Below are positions 11,421-23,279 of a stretch of DNA of 64,000 nucleotides, one piece after another (the first letter of the stretch is position 1; each line of letters opens with the position of its first letter). The DNA lies in contig NC_077228.1 in NCBI RefSeq assembly GCF_027887165.1, positions 422,423,207-422,487,206 on the forward strand, given 5' to 3'. Origin of the DNA: Monodelphis domestica. Lineage: Eukaryota > Chordata > Mammalia > Didelphimorphia > Didelphidae. Position numbers and translations under genes: made by a program. The notes under the pieces are model-generated. The model had not been told where the DNA came from, did not search any database, and saw only the letters and a list, made by a program, of their open reading frames with translations.

Positions 11421-12349
11421 TTTGTTTTCCTTATAATTTTATATCTTCTATGCTTTTAAGAGCATCATTCTGGAAAAAGAAAACAAAAAAATTGAACAAT
11501 GTTTTGGCCCAAGTGCTAAAAGACGTTTATATGAAGGCTAGGAACAACCATTGGATGAAATAAAATGACGACACACAGGAAGTGAGTTTGGATTGGTTGA
11601 AGAGATTAGTCCCGTCCTGCGGATTTTGAATAAAAAATGACGGGGCCTTCCAGAATTAAGCAGTTTGAGAGAAAATGGTGGTTGTTTATTAGTGCTTAGT
11701 CTTCATACAAAACAGTTATCCAAACGTCCCTAAAATAAAGGCGGGGGTTGTGCCATGGTTTTGTTACGTGCTTCCCAACCCCTAACCACAGAATGAAGCA
11801 AACCTTTCGTTGTTTCGCCGTCTCCCATCTAGCTCGGGGCTCAGTTCCTGGCTCCCCACGCGCTGACCTAAAGTCAGAAGCCGCGAGGAAACGGGGAGGG
11901 GGAAGGGACGTTGTTCGTTTGGTTTGCTTGTTTATGGCGCCCGGCCGCCACCTAAGGGCACTCGAGTCTGAAAGCTGAGCGCGAAGAATCGCTCCCACCA
12001 GAGCCGGAAATGCTGGGGCTGCCTGGGGTGCCTTCGCTGCTGCCGCCACCGACAGGGCCGTTCATTCACTCCCGGCTCCCTCGCCTCACGGAGGAGGCGG
12101 CGAGAGGGAGGCCGGGAGAAAGAGGAGGCAAATCTGGAGTAAATAAACAAGGCGGGATATGAGGGAGTCTTCCCTAGAAAAGAAGGTGCATTGCAGTGGA
12201 TAAGACAAAAATAATAATAAAAGAAAGGAAAGGAAAAAAAGAGGAAGAAGGAGAGAGAAAGGAAGAAAAAAAAATCAAGAATTCTTGCCTGCCCGCTCGC
12301 CCGCCCTTTAAGCCTTGTAGGGCGAGCGGAGAGAAGCACTTGTACCTGC

Positions 12350-12432
12350 ACCAGGATGGCCGAGTGGTTAAGGCGTTGGACTTAAGATCCAATGGACATA
12401 TGTCCGCGTGGGTTCGAACCCCACTCCTGGTA
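12350..12432 (+). tRNA. tRNA-Leu (anticodon TAA)
   Basis: A complete 83-nt class II tRNA. The 7-bp acceptor stem pairs ACCAGGA (12350-12356) with TCCTGGT (12425-12431), and A12432 is the discriminator. The anticodon loop reads CTTAAGA with anticodon TAA at 12383-12385, flanked by the TTGGA/TCCAA stem. A long variable arm (ATGGACATATGTCCGC region) is typical of leucine tRNAs. The T-arm carries GGTTCGAACCC, which also serves as the B box (12411-12421); the A box is TGGCCGAGTGG (12357-12367). There is no intron and no encoded CCA, as usual in animals. It decodes UUA leucine codons. The sequence looks identical to the mammalian tRNA-Leu-TAA I recall, so I expect it to be functional. RNA polymerase III should transcribe it rightward. 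Confidence 0.97.
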
Positions 12433-12438
12433 CAAAGA

Positions 12439-12450
12439 TTTTTTTTTTTT
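12439..12450 (+). terminator. RNA polymerase III terminator of tRNA-Leu
   Basis: A run of 12 T on the plus strand begins six bases after the tRNA 3' end. Four or more T are enough for Pol III release. Confidence 0.93.
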
Positions 12451-13019
12451 AATCTTAAAAATAAAAACATTCCTAAGGAACCACGGTGAGTGTTTGACGT
12501 AGGTTCGCGTTCCTCCTGGTGTGCTGGGGCGGAGATACGCGCCTTCCCCCTAGACACCCGACACAGTTTGCCGAGCAATGTGGTGGCTGGAGCTGTGCGA
12601 GGGCGGGGAGTAGGGAGACCTGATAAGAGGCAGCGAGATCCAAGTCTCGCAGAACTTCATCTCTCAGACCAACCAGTTTGTCTTCCTCGGCGGGTCCTGT
12701 GGAGTTCCAGGACCGAGAAGCCACCAAAACGGCAGAAGGCGGAGATGGTTCAGCTCTAGTGTTCATGCAGAAGCAGATAGAAATTAGGGATGTTAATGCC
12801 TACGCCGATGAGTGAGGCTGAACATTAAAAGGAACATAAAAGGGCACCTTTATGGTGGTGATTTTAATTTTGGGGTTCAGGTGCAAGTGTTCACGTAGGT
12901 TTACAATAGGAGACAATGGTCAGAGATACCTTTAGAGGGTTGCTCATTCTCAAACGACTCATTAGCCTCTACTTTCTTTTGATGTTGAGTGAGGGTGTGT
13001 GCGCAACACTTTGGAGAAG

Positions 13020-13185
13020 GAAAAAAAAAAGTTGTCATTGAATATTAGAGCTGAAAGCGATCTTAGAAATCTCATCAGCACCCCCTTGTTTTATAGATCT
13101 GAAAGATTCTCACTAGAGGTGAAGTGACCCAATTAAAGTCACACAGGATGCAGGATATGCAAATAGGACGTGTAGCATTGCTCGT
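13020..13185 (-). repeat. MIR-like SINE, antisense
   Basis: TTAGAGCTGAAAGCGATCTTAG, CCCCCTTGTTTTATAGATC and GAAGTGACCCAATTAAAGTC follow an antisense MIR/L2-tail order. Diverged. Confidence 0.5.
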
Positions 13186-13639
13186 AAAGACCTCTAACTC
13201 CCATTTTTTTTCTGCATGAAACTTGCGAAAATATATTCACGGGAGATTTGAATTCCAGAGAAGTAAAAAGAGTTAAGATTCAGTAAGTGGCTAAGATAAG
13301 ATTAGAATCTAAATCTTTTGACTGCTAATTGAGGGATCTTCTTACTAAACCCCAGGCATCCAACTTGGGGAAGGGGGACAGCAAATAATAACTTAAGGGT
13401 GCTGAAAACTGACATAGCAATTTATTTTCTAAAATTTGAATTTAACAAGCATCAAATAAAAATAAGCATTTCTATATACAAAGTACAGCAGAGTGAAGAT
13501 TTTACATGAAACCAAAATTTTTTATTACTGCAACTTGCTTTCCCTTTTGAGTATTTAATAAATTCAATGTTACTTTCAAATTTGTTATGCTTCTCTTTCT
13601 TCCCTTCTGAACTTCCCTCTAGAAATTTTAAAATGCTGT

Positions 13640-16600
13640 AGTGACCCACTTCCGTTTATAAAAAAGTTAATATTAATGGCGCCTCCTCTACCCCCTCACC
13701 CTCCAAAAATGGGGGGAGAGAAGGAAGAACAAAAACCCTCTTGTAATAAATATGCATAGACATGCATATCCACCTATTGTCCATGCCTAAAAATGTATGT
13801 CTCATTCTGCACCTTGCAATCTCAATCACCCCTGCCAGTTGATGGGTGATATATTTAATTTTTGGTCCTCTGGAGTCATGGTTGATCATTTACTGATCAC
13901 ATTTCTTAAGTTTTTCAAAGTTGTTGTTCCTTACAATATTGGCTTTATTGTAGAAATATGTATCTTACTTCTACTTACCTCATTTTGCCCCAATTCATAC
14001 AAGTCTTCAATGATTTCCTAACCATACCCTTCATCATTTTTTCATATGCTGTAATTTGTCCAGCCACTCCCCAATTGGTGGGCAACTAAGGGGTGCCTGT
14101 TGTTTGCTACAATAAATATTTTTCTTTCTTTCTTTGATCTCTCAGGGGTATAGGCCTAGTAGTAATATTGTTGGATTAAAATACATGTACAGGTTAGTGA
14201 CTTTTGGGGTCCCTGTTTCTATCCAGTTCCCATTCCTTTCCAAACTGCTTTCCAGAAAGACTGGCAATTCATAGCCTGAACAATGCATTTTTGTGCCTGC
14301 CTTCTCATTGCCCCTTCAAAAATTATCATTTTCCTTTTTGTCCCCTTGTCAATCTGATGGGCATGAGATAGAATTTGAGTTGTTTTAATTTGAATTTCTT
14401 TATTAGTTATTTGGATCAATTGTTTTTGTATAATTGTTGATAATTTGAATATCTTTATTTGAAAACTGCCCATTTATATTTTTGCCTATTTATTCATTAG
14501 GGAATGACTCTTATTCTTGTCTTTATTAATTTGGTTCTTATGTATCTTGGATATGAGTGCCTTATCAGAGAAATGTTTGTTTTGGTTTGGTTTTTTCCCT
14601 GGTTAATTGCTTCTCTTCTCATTTCAACTTGCACTGATTTTACTTCATTAAAGAAACAACACCTTTTCAATATTATGTAATCAGAATTGCCAATTTTATC
14701 TCTTTGGTCTTGAATTTCCATAATTTATAGTTATGAGAAGTATTTTCTTCCCTCTTCTAATTTCTTTCTATTTCTAAAGTATACTGTAAGCAGTTCATAA
14801 TATATTTGTGAAAGCTGATGGCTAAACTTTCACTGTGAGTATTTACAACTTGGAAATTACCAAAGATATAGATCAGGGCTTGATATTTTGCTTTGTTAGT
14901 TATTTAGACTTAAGAAATGAAGAAAGTGTTAATAATTCAGCTTGAATAATTGAGCTTGAAAGTGTGTAATCCTCTCCCTAGAGCTTGGCTGTTAAACATT
15001 TGCTAGCACATTCCTGAATGTAAGTTGTTGTCTGATATGAGATGTTGGTTCTGAACCTAATTTCTGCCAAAATGATTTTCAGTTTTTCCAACAATTTTTT
15101 TCAAATAGTAGCTGGGGTCTTCTCAAACATCATGATAACATGTATATTTATTTATAAGTATGCTGTATATCTAGTCTGATCCACTGAATGATCCACTCCC
15201 CCCCTTTTTTTAACCAGTACCAAAGAGTTTTGCTTATTACTGATTTGTATTGTAATTTGAGATTTGGTGCTATTAGGCCCTCCTCTTTTTCATTGTTTCC
15301 CTTGAATTTATCTTTTACCTCTAGATTAATTTCATTGTTATTTTTCTCTACTTCTAGGAAGTAATTTTTAGGAATTTGATTGGTATAACACAGAATAAAT
15401 TAATTTAGCTAATATTCTTATTTTTAAAATATGATCATGGTCTAACACTGAAAAATTTATTTCTTAATTTATTTTGTTTGTCTTTGTTTCTATAAAGGAT
15501 ATTTTATTGTTTATATGGCATATATTGGCATGTATACATATTAGTATGTATATATCGATAGACTTCCCAAATATTTTATTTCTTTTGTAATATTTTGAAT
15601 TAGATTTCTCTATCTTAATCTCTTACCTCTTGGGTTTTTGGGTTGTTGTTGTTGTTGTTGTTGTTTTTTGCCAGTATAAAGAAAAGCTAATGCTTTGTGT
15701 GGATAGGTTCAATTTAACAATTAAAAATTGGGAAAGTTAGTCAATTTGATAACATTATTACTTAATTTTAGTCAAATCTTTAGGATTATATAAATATAAC
15801 ATCATATCTACAAAAAAGCAATAGTTTGAATCCTCACTTGTGTTTAGTCCATCAATTTCTTTTTCTTTTCTTTTTGCTATAGTTTGGAATGCAAATGCAA
15901 TATTTGTCAAATAATAGTGACAGTAATAGACATTCATACTTCACTACTACTCTTATCAGAATTGTTTCTATCATTTTTCCATCATATATAATGTTGTCTC
16001 TAGGTTTTAGATAGACACTATCATATTAAGAAAAGCTCCATTTATTACAATGCTTTTTTGTATGTGTTTTTAAAAAGAAATACAAATATTTTTAATATCC
16101 ACTGATATAATCATTTTTTCATATCATCTACTTATTTATTTTACTAATAATGTTTATTACTAAATGGATTTTTGCTTTATTAATATTTATTGCTAACTAT
16201 GCCATAATTTATTCATAATATTTGTTAAAAAATAATGTATCTAATATGATTTATTTGTTTATTAATATATTCTTTTAAAAATAGTTTTCCTTATGTTTAG
16301 CCAACTCTGCATTCTTGTTATAAATCCAAAATAGTCTGAAATATAGTTTTAATATGTTGTTACTAATATTTTATTTAATTTTTGCATGATATTTACTTGG
16401 GATTAGTAGTTTATGCATTTCTTTCTCCACTCTATCTCTCCTTGATTTAAGAATCAAGATCATATCTGAATCAAAAGAATTAGATATCTTATTTTTCTTT
16501 TTTTTTTGCAAATAGTTCATGTAATATTGAAATTAATTATTTTTATGAGGAATTTGCTGGAACTTTTTTCTTTGGAAGTTCATTTCTGACTTGTTTAATT

Positions 16601-17700
16601 TATTTTTTCTGAAATTTGGTTATTTAAACCTTCTACTTCTTGTTCTGTTTACCTGAGCTATATACAAGTAATTATCCATTTCATATGAATTATTCCTTTT
16701 TCATATACAACTGGGCAAAATTATTTTTAGCCAGTATTCTTTACTTCTTTTCTGGTTGTTGTGAATTCTTCTTTTGTAATTTTTTTTAAACTGACATATC
16801 TGGATTTTCCTTTTTAAAAGTGAGATTCATTACATTTTTATTTCATTGTTTTTTTAAAAGCTCCTAAATTTACTTATCAATTTAAAGGCTTGTAATCATC
16901 AAAATTGGGTGCCAAATGTAATAATTAAAATTTTAATTTGACAAAAATAATAAAGAATTATTGTGGTTGCTATTTCTTTAAATATTCCTTTAATTCCCTA
17001 TAATATTTTATTGTTTATCCAGATAAATTATTAATTCAAGTTATAATTTTGCCTTGCCACTTCAACTATTTATTCTGGATGCCTGTAGTATGGTTTCTTT
17101 AATCCAGAATTCTGGGTTTTCACTTTGTCTTTCCTAGTTCCCATCTTGAGGTGATTGTATTCTATCTTTTTTCATTTTGTCCTCTGACTCTAGGAAGGCA
17201 ATTTTCCTTATTGATTTTTTGAAATATCATCTCTGGGCCTTTTCTTGGTCATTTTGACGTAGTCTGATGATTTTTAGATTATTTTTCCTTGACCTATTTT
17301 CTAGGTCTATTGTTTTTGATAAGTGAAACTTTAAAGTTTCTTATTTTTTCAATTAAATTTTTTTGTTTATATTTCTTATTTTGTAATGGAGTCATTGATT
17401 TTTGTTTGGGTCATTCTAATGATGCATTTTCTTTGGTACTTATTCAAGTTTTTGTGTCAACTATTCTAAACTGATTATTCTCCCTGATATTTCTTCTAGA
17501 GATCTTTCATTTATAACATCATTTTTTATCTCTTCCAAGGATGCTAGTAGGCTTTGTGGTTAAGTTATACCTTTACTTGAGACTTGCCCCATAGGTGCTA
17601 TAGTTATTCTTTTACTTTAGACTTGTGTCTTATATATCCCCATATACATAAAACATATTTTTGTAGGTGTCTTCTTTTGATTATTCATGTTTCCAGCTTT
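13640..17700 (-). mobile_element. Long decayed antisense L1
   Basis: The 3' UTR complement lies at 13640-14200 (GCCACTCCCCAATTGGTGGG, GGTATAGGCCTAGTAGTAAT). It is followed by ORF2 on the minus strand. The minus-frame fragment at 14497-14721 contains DYIILKRCCFFNEV, an eroded form of the L1 C-terminal DYIKLK motif. Farther right, to about 17700, the plus strand stays T-rich with scattered L1 complements but no frame. Domain positions cannot be drawn. A (GTT)n run lies at 15640-15663. This is one of the oldest L1 copies here. Confidence 0.65.
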
Positions 17701-18935
17701 AATATCCTGAATTGAGACAGCTTTGTCAAGGACAGTCTCTTAACTGTTCTTCTCCTCTTAAAGGATGGCGGGCCCCAGATTGGTCTTTATATATTGACTG
17801 GAGTCTTGATGCTGGTATTCTCTTCCCAGTGGCTCTTGTAAGAGAAGAAAATGCAAAAAGAGAGAAATCATATCCAGTGGAGCAAGAAGCAGCTAATGAT
17901 GGGGATGGGCAGAAAGGGAAAAAAAACAAGATTCCAGGGAGAGAACAGAAGCTGTGGGAACTCAAAACTGGCAGCTCAACTCCACTCCTCCAGCTGAGAG
18001 CCTCAGAAAAGGGTCTCTGAGGCTGGGGATCTCCCTGGACATCAACTGTTGCCTGGTGAACCCCTGAATCTCTTATTCAGCTCAAATATTGTAGACTGGA
18101 CTTTGAAAGAAGCCATCTACTGAGGAAATCCTCTCCAAGGATTATTCTCTACCTCTCCATCACCAATTTGTCCTGAGCTCCATTATCCTAACCAGGTTAG
18201 CTCAGGAGTAGGGACAAACCCAGTAACTGACCAGAAAAGGGGTCAAGGATGAAAGCTTGGACCCCTGAGATTTGGGGTGGATCAGTCTGCTAGTAAATAA
18301 GAATTCCTGCTACCCACTCTCCTCACCCAATACCTTCATTCCTCCCTTCCCTGGGTGATCCTAATTAAAAGTGTTACTACGTAGATCAGGTCTGTCTGCT
18401 CTCTGACACTAAAGAAGGGGACTGAAAATTTGGAGATAACTACACCTCTCCCCAAAGAGGAGGATTAGCACAAGACCCTGTGGAACCAATGCCACAAGCC
18501 CTGGTCCAGTCCTGCTCCAGGGGACCTTGGCAAGTGGAACGGAATAGGTAGAAATGAATGATGGAAGGCAGCTGTGTGTATGTATATCTGCCTGGGGCAA
18601 GGCTTTACATGAAGTGGCAGCTTCACCATGCCCAGGTTTATTATTTTTATACTCATTTTTTGGCACATAGCTACATTACTCAACATATGTATTCGAATAA
18701 AGATAACTGTACAAGTGATACATTAACTTTTAACAAATTGTTTGATTAACATTCTGAGATCATTCTATACACTTGTATTGCTACTATTGATTCTGACAGG
18801 ATGCACAAAGGTTTTACAAAAGATAAATGATTTCGTCACAGGTGGCTTAATTTTCTCATTAACCTATAAGGTGCTTGAGTTTACAATGAAAGAAAATCAT
18901 GTTACTTTTAATAAAAATTGATAATCAGGAAGCTT
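17701..18935 (-). mobile_element. Possible LTR-type material, antisense
   Basis: This block is unlike the T-rich L1 to its left and the L1 5' UTR to its right. On the minus strand near 18640-18660 it reads GTATAAAAATAATAAACC, resembling an LTR TATA/polyadenylation region. ATTAAA also occurs on the plus strand near 18366. I see no matching LTR pair, target duplication or gag/pol frame. The 102-aa plus-strand ORF at 17712-18020 has no recognisable domain. Confidence 0.3.
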
Positions 18936-19339
18936 GTAATAAAGATGGCCATTTAGAGGTCACAAAAATTTAGACCTCTGTAAACCCTTCCTCACTGATC
19001 AAAAACAGTGCTTCTAGGGGACTGAAAACCAAATCTAAGAACAGGACAGAGCCAGGGAACCCTCCTCCTGGACCCAAATTAAAAGGTAAGCCCCACCCCC
19101 AAAGCCTGAACTCTAGAACACGTGGGTTTAAGGGGAAGGAAGAAGGTCTCAGGACCCCTCCCCCCTACAGCACTGAGCCTCCAGCCATGGCCAGAATCTC
19201 TGGGTGGGCAAGGGTGCTTGTCTGGAGAGAGAACCTTACTGGCAAAGCTGTGCCAGGCTCAGGGCTTAGAACACAGGCCACATAAAGGCAGCTGGAGGAG
19301 AAGCACAGAGCAGGCAGCCCAGTCTCAGCCAAAACACTC

Positions 19340-19349
19340 CATCTTTCCC

Positions 19350-19382
<33 letters not shown>
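19340..19382. repeat. (CA)n microsatellite
   Basis: About fifteen CA units (19352-19381) lie within the L1 5' UTR. This explains the alternating T-H and C-V runs in the overlapping ORFs. Confidence 0.95.
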
Positions 19383-19384
<2 letters not shown>

Positions 19385-19559
19385 CTGGAGGTTTTGGCCT
19401 CAGGGCACAGCCAGCTTTGCAGGTCAACTCCTCTGCCCTGGTTGAATCTCATCAATAGGGCAGATAAGAAGCTTCAGAAGGCAGAGAAGCTCAAGTTCCA
19501 ACTCCCCGCCCCTACAGACTAATCTGAGAGCCTCACTGACTGAGCTCCAAGGGGCAAAG

Positions 19560-20255
19560 GCAGCAATAAATTACAGGCTGTGAAGAATTTATTACTACAA
19601 CAGAAAGACTGGCAAGCAACTGCAAGCAATGGAAGCTTGAAGATCTGTAAACCAGGAAGATTCCAAAGGAGAATGTGGCCAGGAGGAAGGCAATTTGAAT
19701 AAGCTGGTACAAACTGTTTTACTTGCTTTTTCTTCCTTGGGCTCTGAGGAAGGAGCTATCAGAGAGATTTACTCTACCTTTCTGGTTATTGACTTCTCCT
19801 TGAAAGATCTGTGGCACAGCTCTGAAGATCTTTTCAAGTTACTAACAATATCCCTTAAAGACTATTCAACCTTACTCATATTGAAATTATAATAGATTAG
19901 GGAAACCCTAAATTCCCTCTCTCATAACCCCACCCCTTTACCCTTCTTCCTTTAAAATAAATCCCTGTTTTCAGTATTATAGAGTGAGATTCGTCTATTA
20001 AAAGCTGCAGTCAACTTACCAACTCTGAATCACTGTTGAAACCAACAGAAGGAACCAGAAAGAGGGTAGGGGGAGGAAGAATGAAAATCTCAATCTCTCC
20101 TATAACTGTATTTCCCTATGTGATTATTCCAGTCTTTGCTTTTAACTTAAATACCTTAGTAACTGAGCATCAAACACAAGGCAACAACCTTGATAACAGG
20201 GCAGTAAGCCCAGCTCCTTCTCAGCTTCTGCTGTCAGCCAGGGAAGATCAGACTA
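19560..20255 (+). mobile_element. LTR-like insertion in the L1 5' UTR
   Basis: The 56.3 kb L1 runs straight from the CTCCAAG..GGGGA phrase into the 5'-UTR phrase before ORF1. Here about 0.7 kb of unrelated sequence intervenes, resuming at GACCAAACAGAAGAAC. The insert contains TAAAATAAATCCCTG, a polyadenylation-type signal, near 19952, followed by TCTATTAAAAGCTGC, as seen in LTR R/U5 regions. No clean target duplication is visible. It could instead be L1 5'-UTR sequence lost from the other copy. Confidence 0.4.
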
Positions 20256-20379
20256 CCTGACCAAACAGAAGAACAAAGAAGAAGTCCCTTCAGGACAGAA
20301 CAGCCCAAACTCACAGATCTAGCACAAAATTAGAGGAGCAAAACTATAGGCAATTACAGTGGGGTAAGAAGGGAGAAGT

Positions 20380-20818
20380 ATGAGTAAACAACAGAATAAA
20401 GAATAAGAAGAAAGAATAAGAAATTACAATCGACAGCTTCTATCCAGGTAATGAACAAAGAGCAAATGAATCAGAGGAGGATCAAAGAACACCAAGCAAA
20501 AACACAGAAACTCCAGCAAATTCAAAATAGGCTTTGGAAGAACTCAAAATGCAATTCAAAAAACAATTTAGAGAGGCTGAAGACAACTGGGAAAAGAACT
20601 TAAAAAGCAAAATAAATCATCTGGAAACAGAAAATAGTGTCTTGAAAGTCAACATTAATCAGCTTGAAAATGAAGCAAAGGAAATGAAAGATGGGGCAAA
20701 GACGGTGAAAGATGACCTCCAAAGAAAATCAGATCATAAGGAGAAGGATGACCTAAAAGCCAGGGATGAAATTCAGCCTTTAAAAACTAGAACACAAGAA
20801 CTAGAAGCAAGTGACTAG
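20380..20818 (+). pseudogene. L1 ORF1, N-terminal fragment
   Basis: The ORF1 start is ATG at 20380, with TAA as codon 9 (20404-20406) and a later frameshift. The readable part (20534-20818) has the N-terminal coiled-coil region: EAEDNWEKNLKSKINHLE followed by heptad-like runs of Glu, Lys and Leu. It stops at 20816-20818. The RNA-recognition and C-terminal nucleic-acid domains are absent. In an intact L1 this protein coats the RNA. This copy cannot act. Confidence 0.85.
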
Positions 20819-20937
20819 CAATCACTGATTTTTGTTTTCTTTTCCTCTTATCCTCAAATTATTGTAATTTCAAAGTTGGTTATGTTTACAAGATCCATTG
20901 GAGAAACTAGTCTTCCACAGACCCCAGGGGGATGTAT

Positions 20938-22003
20938 AAGTGACCTCAGCAAGACAATCTATGATAAACCCAAAGATCCCAACTTTTGGAACAAAAATCC
21001 ACTATTTTATAAAAACTGATGGGATAATTGGAAGACAGTATGGGAGAGATTGGGTTTGGATCAACATCTTATACCCTACAGCAAGATAAACTCAGAATGG
21101 GTGAATGACTTGAATATAAAGAAGAAAACGATAAGTAAATTAGGTGAACACAGAATATTACACATGTCAGATCTTTGGGAAACGAAAGATTTTAAGACCA
21201 AGCAATAGAAAAAATTACAAAATGAAAAATAAATAATTTTGATTACATTAAATTAATGTTTTAATGCAAACAAAACCAACGCAATCAAAATTTGAAGGGA
21301 AGCAACAAATTAGGGAAAAAATCTTCACAACAAAAACCTCTGACAAAGGTCTAATTACTCAAATTTATAAAGAGCTAAATCAATTGCACAAAAAATCAAT
21401 CCATTCTCCAATTGATAAATGGGCAAGGGACATGAATAGGCAATTTTCAGATAAAGAAATCAAAACTATTAATAAACACATGAAAAAGTGTTCTAAATCT
21501 CTTATAATCAGAGAGATTCAAATCAAAACAACTCTGAGGTATCACCTCAGAAACCTAGCAATTCAGCAAATTGACAGCAAAGGAAAGTAATGAATATTGG
21601 AGGGGATGTGGCAAAGTTGGGATATTAATGAATTGTTGGTGGAATTGTGAATTGATCCAATCATTCTGGAGGGCAATTTGGAACTATGCCCAAGGGGCAC
21701 TAAAAGACTGCCCTTTGATCCAGCCATAGCACTGCTGGGTTTGTACCCCAAAGAGATAATAAGGAAAACAACTTGTACAAGAATATTCATTTAAAAAAAG
21801 AATTAAAAAAAAGAATATTCATAGCTGTGCTCTTTGTGGTGGCAAAAATAATGGAAAATGAGGGGATGTCCTCCAATTGGGGAATGGCTGAACAAATTAT
21901 GGTATATGTTGGTGATGGAATATTATTGTGCTCAAAGGAATAATGAACTGGAGGAATTCTATGTGAACTGAAATGATCTCCATTAGAAGTGACATTTAGG
22001 GTA
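20938..22003 (+). pseudogene. L1 ORF2, C-terminal fragment
   Basis: The frame shows DLSKTIYDKPKDPNFWNKNP, a stop, then WKTVWERLGLDQHL. Later fragments at 21264-21590 read [18 protein letters not shown]. The Cys-rich C-terminal region ([10 protein letters not shown] in the 63 kb copy) is disrupted here near 21590. There are several stops and frameshifts. No endonuclease or polymerase domain remains. Confidence 0.85.
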
Positions 22004-22680
22004 CTGGAAGGACTCAGAAGCAGGAAAGTCCATCCTGTCTCTCCAAAATAGCTGAGGTCAAGAAGGGAGGCAGTGAATCACTTCACTAAAGCTTTTGCCT
22101 ATAAGCTAACCTCCACTTTCCAGACCCACTCTCTAAGAAGACATATTCAATCCCTCAAGAAGACCTGACTGGGTTACCTTTCCCAAAGAGAAGTGAGGGA
22201 AAAATCCATCCCTTTCTCTTCTCATTTTCTCACCTCTTTCTTTCCCTTTTTCCAGTTCCCCAGTGTAGGTGGGTGTGACCCTCCTGACTGACCATATATT
22301 ACACTCTGCTGTACACTAAGTGTCAGTCAGAAGTGCTCATGTTAACTTGCTACAAGCAGAGTTCCTAGACCTGGACTGATCACTGCCCTCTTTTTCTTTC
22401 TCAGGAGGACCTTTGCTGATCTAATGCCTCCCATCCCACATCCAGGTTCCATGCCCCCTAGACACTAAAACCACCTGGAGCCTCCTCCTTGGAGCCCTCT
22501 AGTCTTCTGGTTCTCTAACATGATGTGAGTTTAATCATATCAGGGCTTTCTAGATGAGTAGTGCAAGGCTGTCAGATATGGAAGGCATCCTATTGTGCTT
22601 GTCTCAGTCTAGCTTCTCTTGCTGAGACTTGTCCTTAAATACCAACAGGCTTCAGGGTGTATTTTATATAGGATTATTTT
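22004..22680. other. Unassigned stretch
   Basis: The pyrimidine-rich tract CTCTTCTCATTTTCTCACCTC near 22220 and a balanced base composition set it apart from the L1 to the left. I recognise no gene or repeat. It may be where the L1 3' UTR was replaced. Confidence 0.35.
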
Positions 22681-22689
22681 ATAGAACAT

Positions 22690-22855
22690 TATTTCATTTG
22701 AGCCTCATAATGCCCTGTGAAGGGCTGTAATACAGGTCTCATCCACATTTTGTAACTAAGGAAACTGAGGTTCAGAAAGGTTAGGTAGTATATTCAAAGG
22801 CTCATAGTTAGTATCAGAAGAAGAATTTTAATTCAATATGCTACAAATCAGAAGC
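22690..22855 (-). repeat. MIR/L2-like SINE, antisense
   Basis: TTTCATTTGAGCCTCATAATG, TAACTAAGGAAACTGAGG and GAAAGGTTAGGTAGTATATTC follow the antisense order of the MIR family. Confidence 0.6.
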
Positions 22856-23279
22856 CCCTAAAAGCTAAGACTCTGTGGAAAAATTCCAGGTAATGTTTGC
22901 GTCTACTTGGCTCATCAAGAGTACACTCTTAAAAATTTTTAGAAATCAGAATTTAGAGTCACAATTAGTGTTATAAATGGAAATGGAGATGTGTCCTGAC
23001 TGACTACATCCCACAGTTCTAGGGAATAATCTCAGCATGTTAAATGCCAAATATATTAATGAACATGATTAAAATTATCAATGACTAGCACTATCCCTGT
23101 CCCTGTACAACAAAACTAAGATATGTTTTTGGATTGTTTTTGTACTACTGCTAAAAAATTCTTATTTCTAAAAAGCTTACAGGCTTTAAAATTTTTTTAT
23201 TCAGGTCAAGCACACATGGATTTCTGATCATGTGGCCTATTGTTGAAAGAATTTTAATTCCTTTGTACTAGGCACTGCT

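Larger units (their letters stand above)
11550..12790. promoter_or_regulatory. CpG-rich island with promoter-like motifs
   Basis: This is the only dense run of CG dinucleotides in the window, strongest at 11800-12130 and 12290-12720. On its left edge are TGACG (near 11566 and 11638), ACAGGAAGTG (ETS-like, 11576-11585), ATTGG (an inverted CCAAT, near 11592) and a GGCGGGGG Sp1-like site near 11740. It surrounds a tRNA gene. An unseen gene promoter could be here, but no ATG-started exon with a good splice donor is evident. The minus-strand ORF at 11696-12049 opens with GTG, and the ORFs overlapping the tRNA are artefacts. The A/G-rich run at 12205-12275 is low complexity. Confidence 0.6.
18940..22003 (+). 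mobile_element. L1 with 5' UTR and a large internal deletion
   Basis: The 5' UTR begins near AAGATGGCCATTTAGAGG and matches, in order, the L1 5' UTR at 56.33 kb (AGGGAACCCTCCTCCTGGAC, GGTTTAAGGGGAAGG, CAGAATCTCTGGGTGGGCAA). ORF1 starts near 20380 and is lost after 20815. After about 120 bases of unrelated filler, the copy resumes at about 20938 in ORF2, at the phrase before DKPKDPNFW. It stops near 22003, before the 3' UTR. Roughly 4 kb of ORF1 C-terminus, endonuclease and reverse transcriptase is missing. Confidence 0.85.

Noticed and set aside
11696..12049. 117-codon minus-strand ORF with an alanine-rich start in the CpG island
   Set aside because: It opens with GTG, not ATG, and no donor site or known domain supports an exon. 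CpG-rich DNA often gives open frames.
12174..12766. Overlapping ORFs across the tRNA on both strands
   Set aside because: They run through the tRNA gene or purine-rich DNA and contradict one another.
19122..19455. ORFs of 96-107 codons in the 18.9 kb L1 5' UTR
   Set aside because: They contain the (CA)n microsatellite and lie in an L1 5' UTR; not conserved in the 56.3 kb copy.
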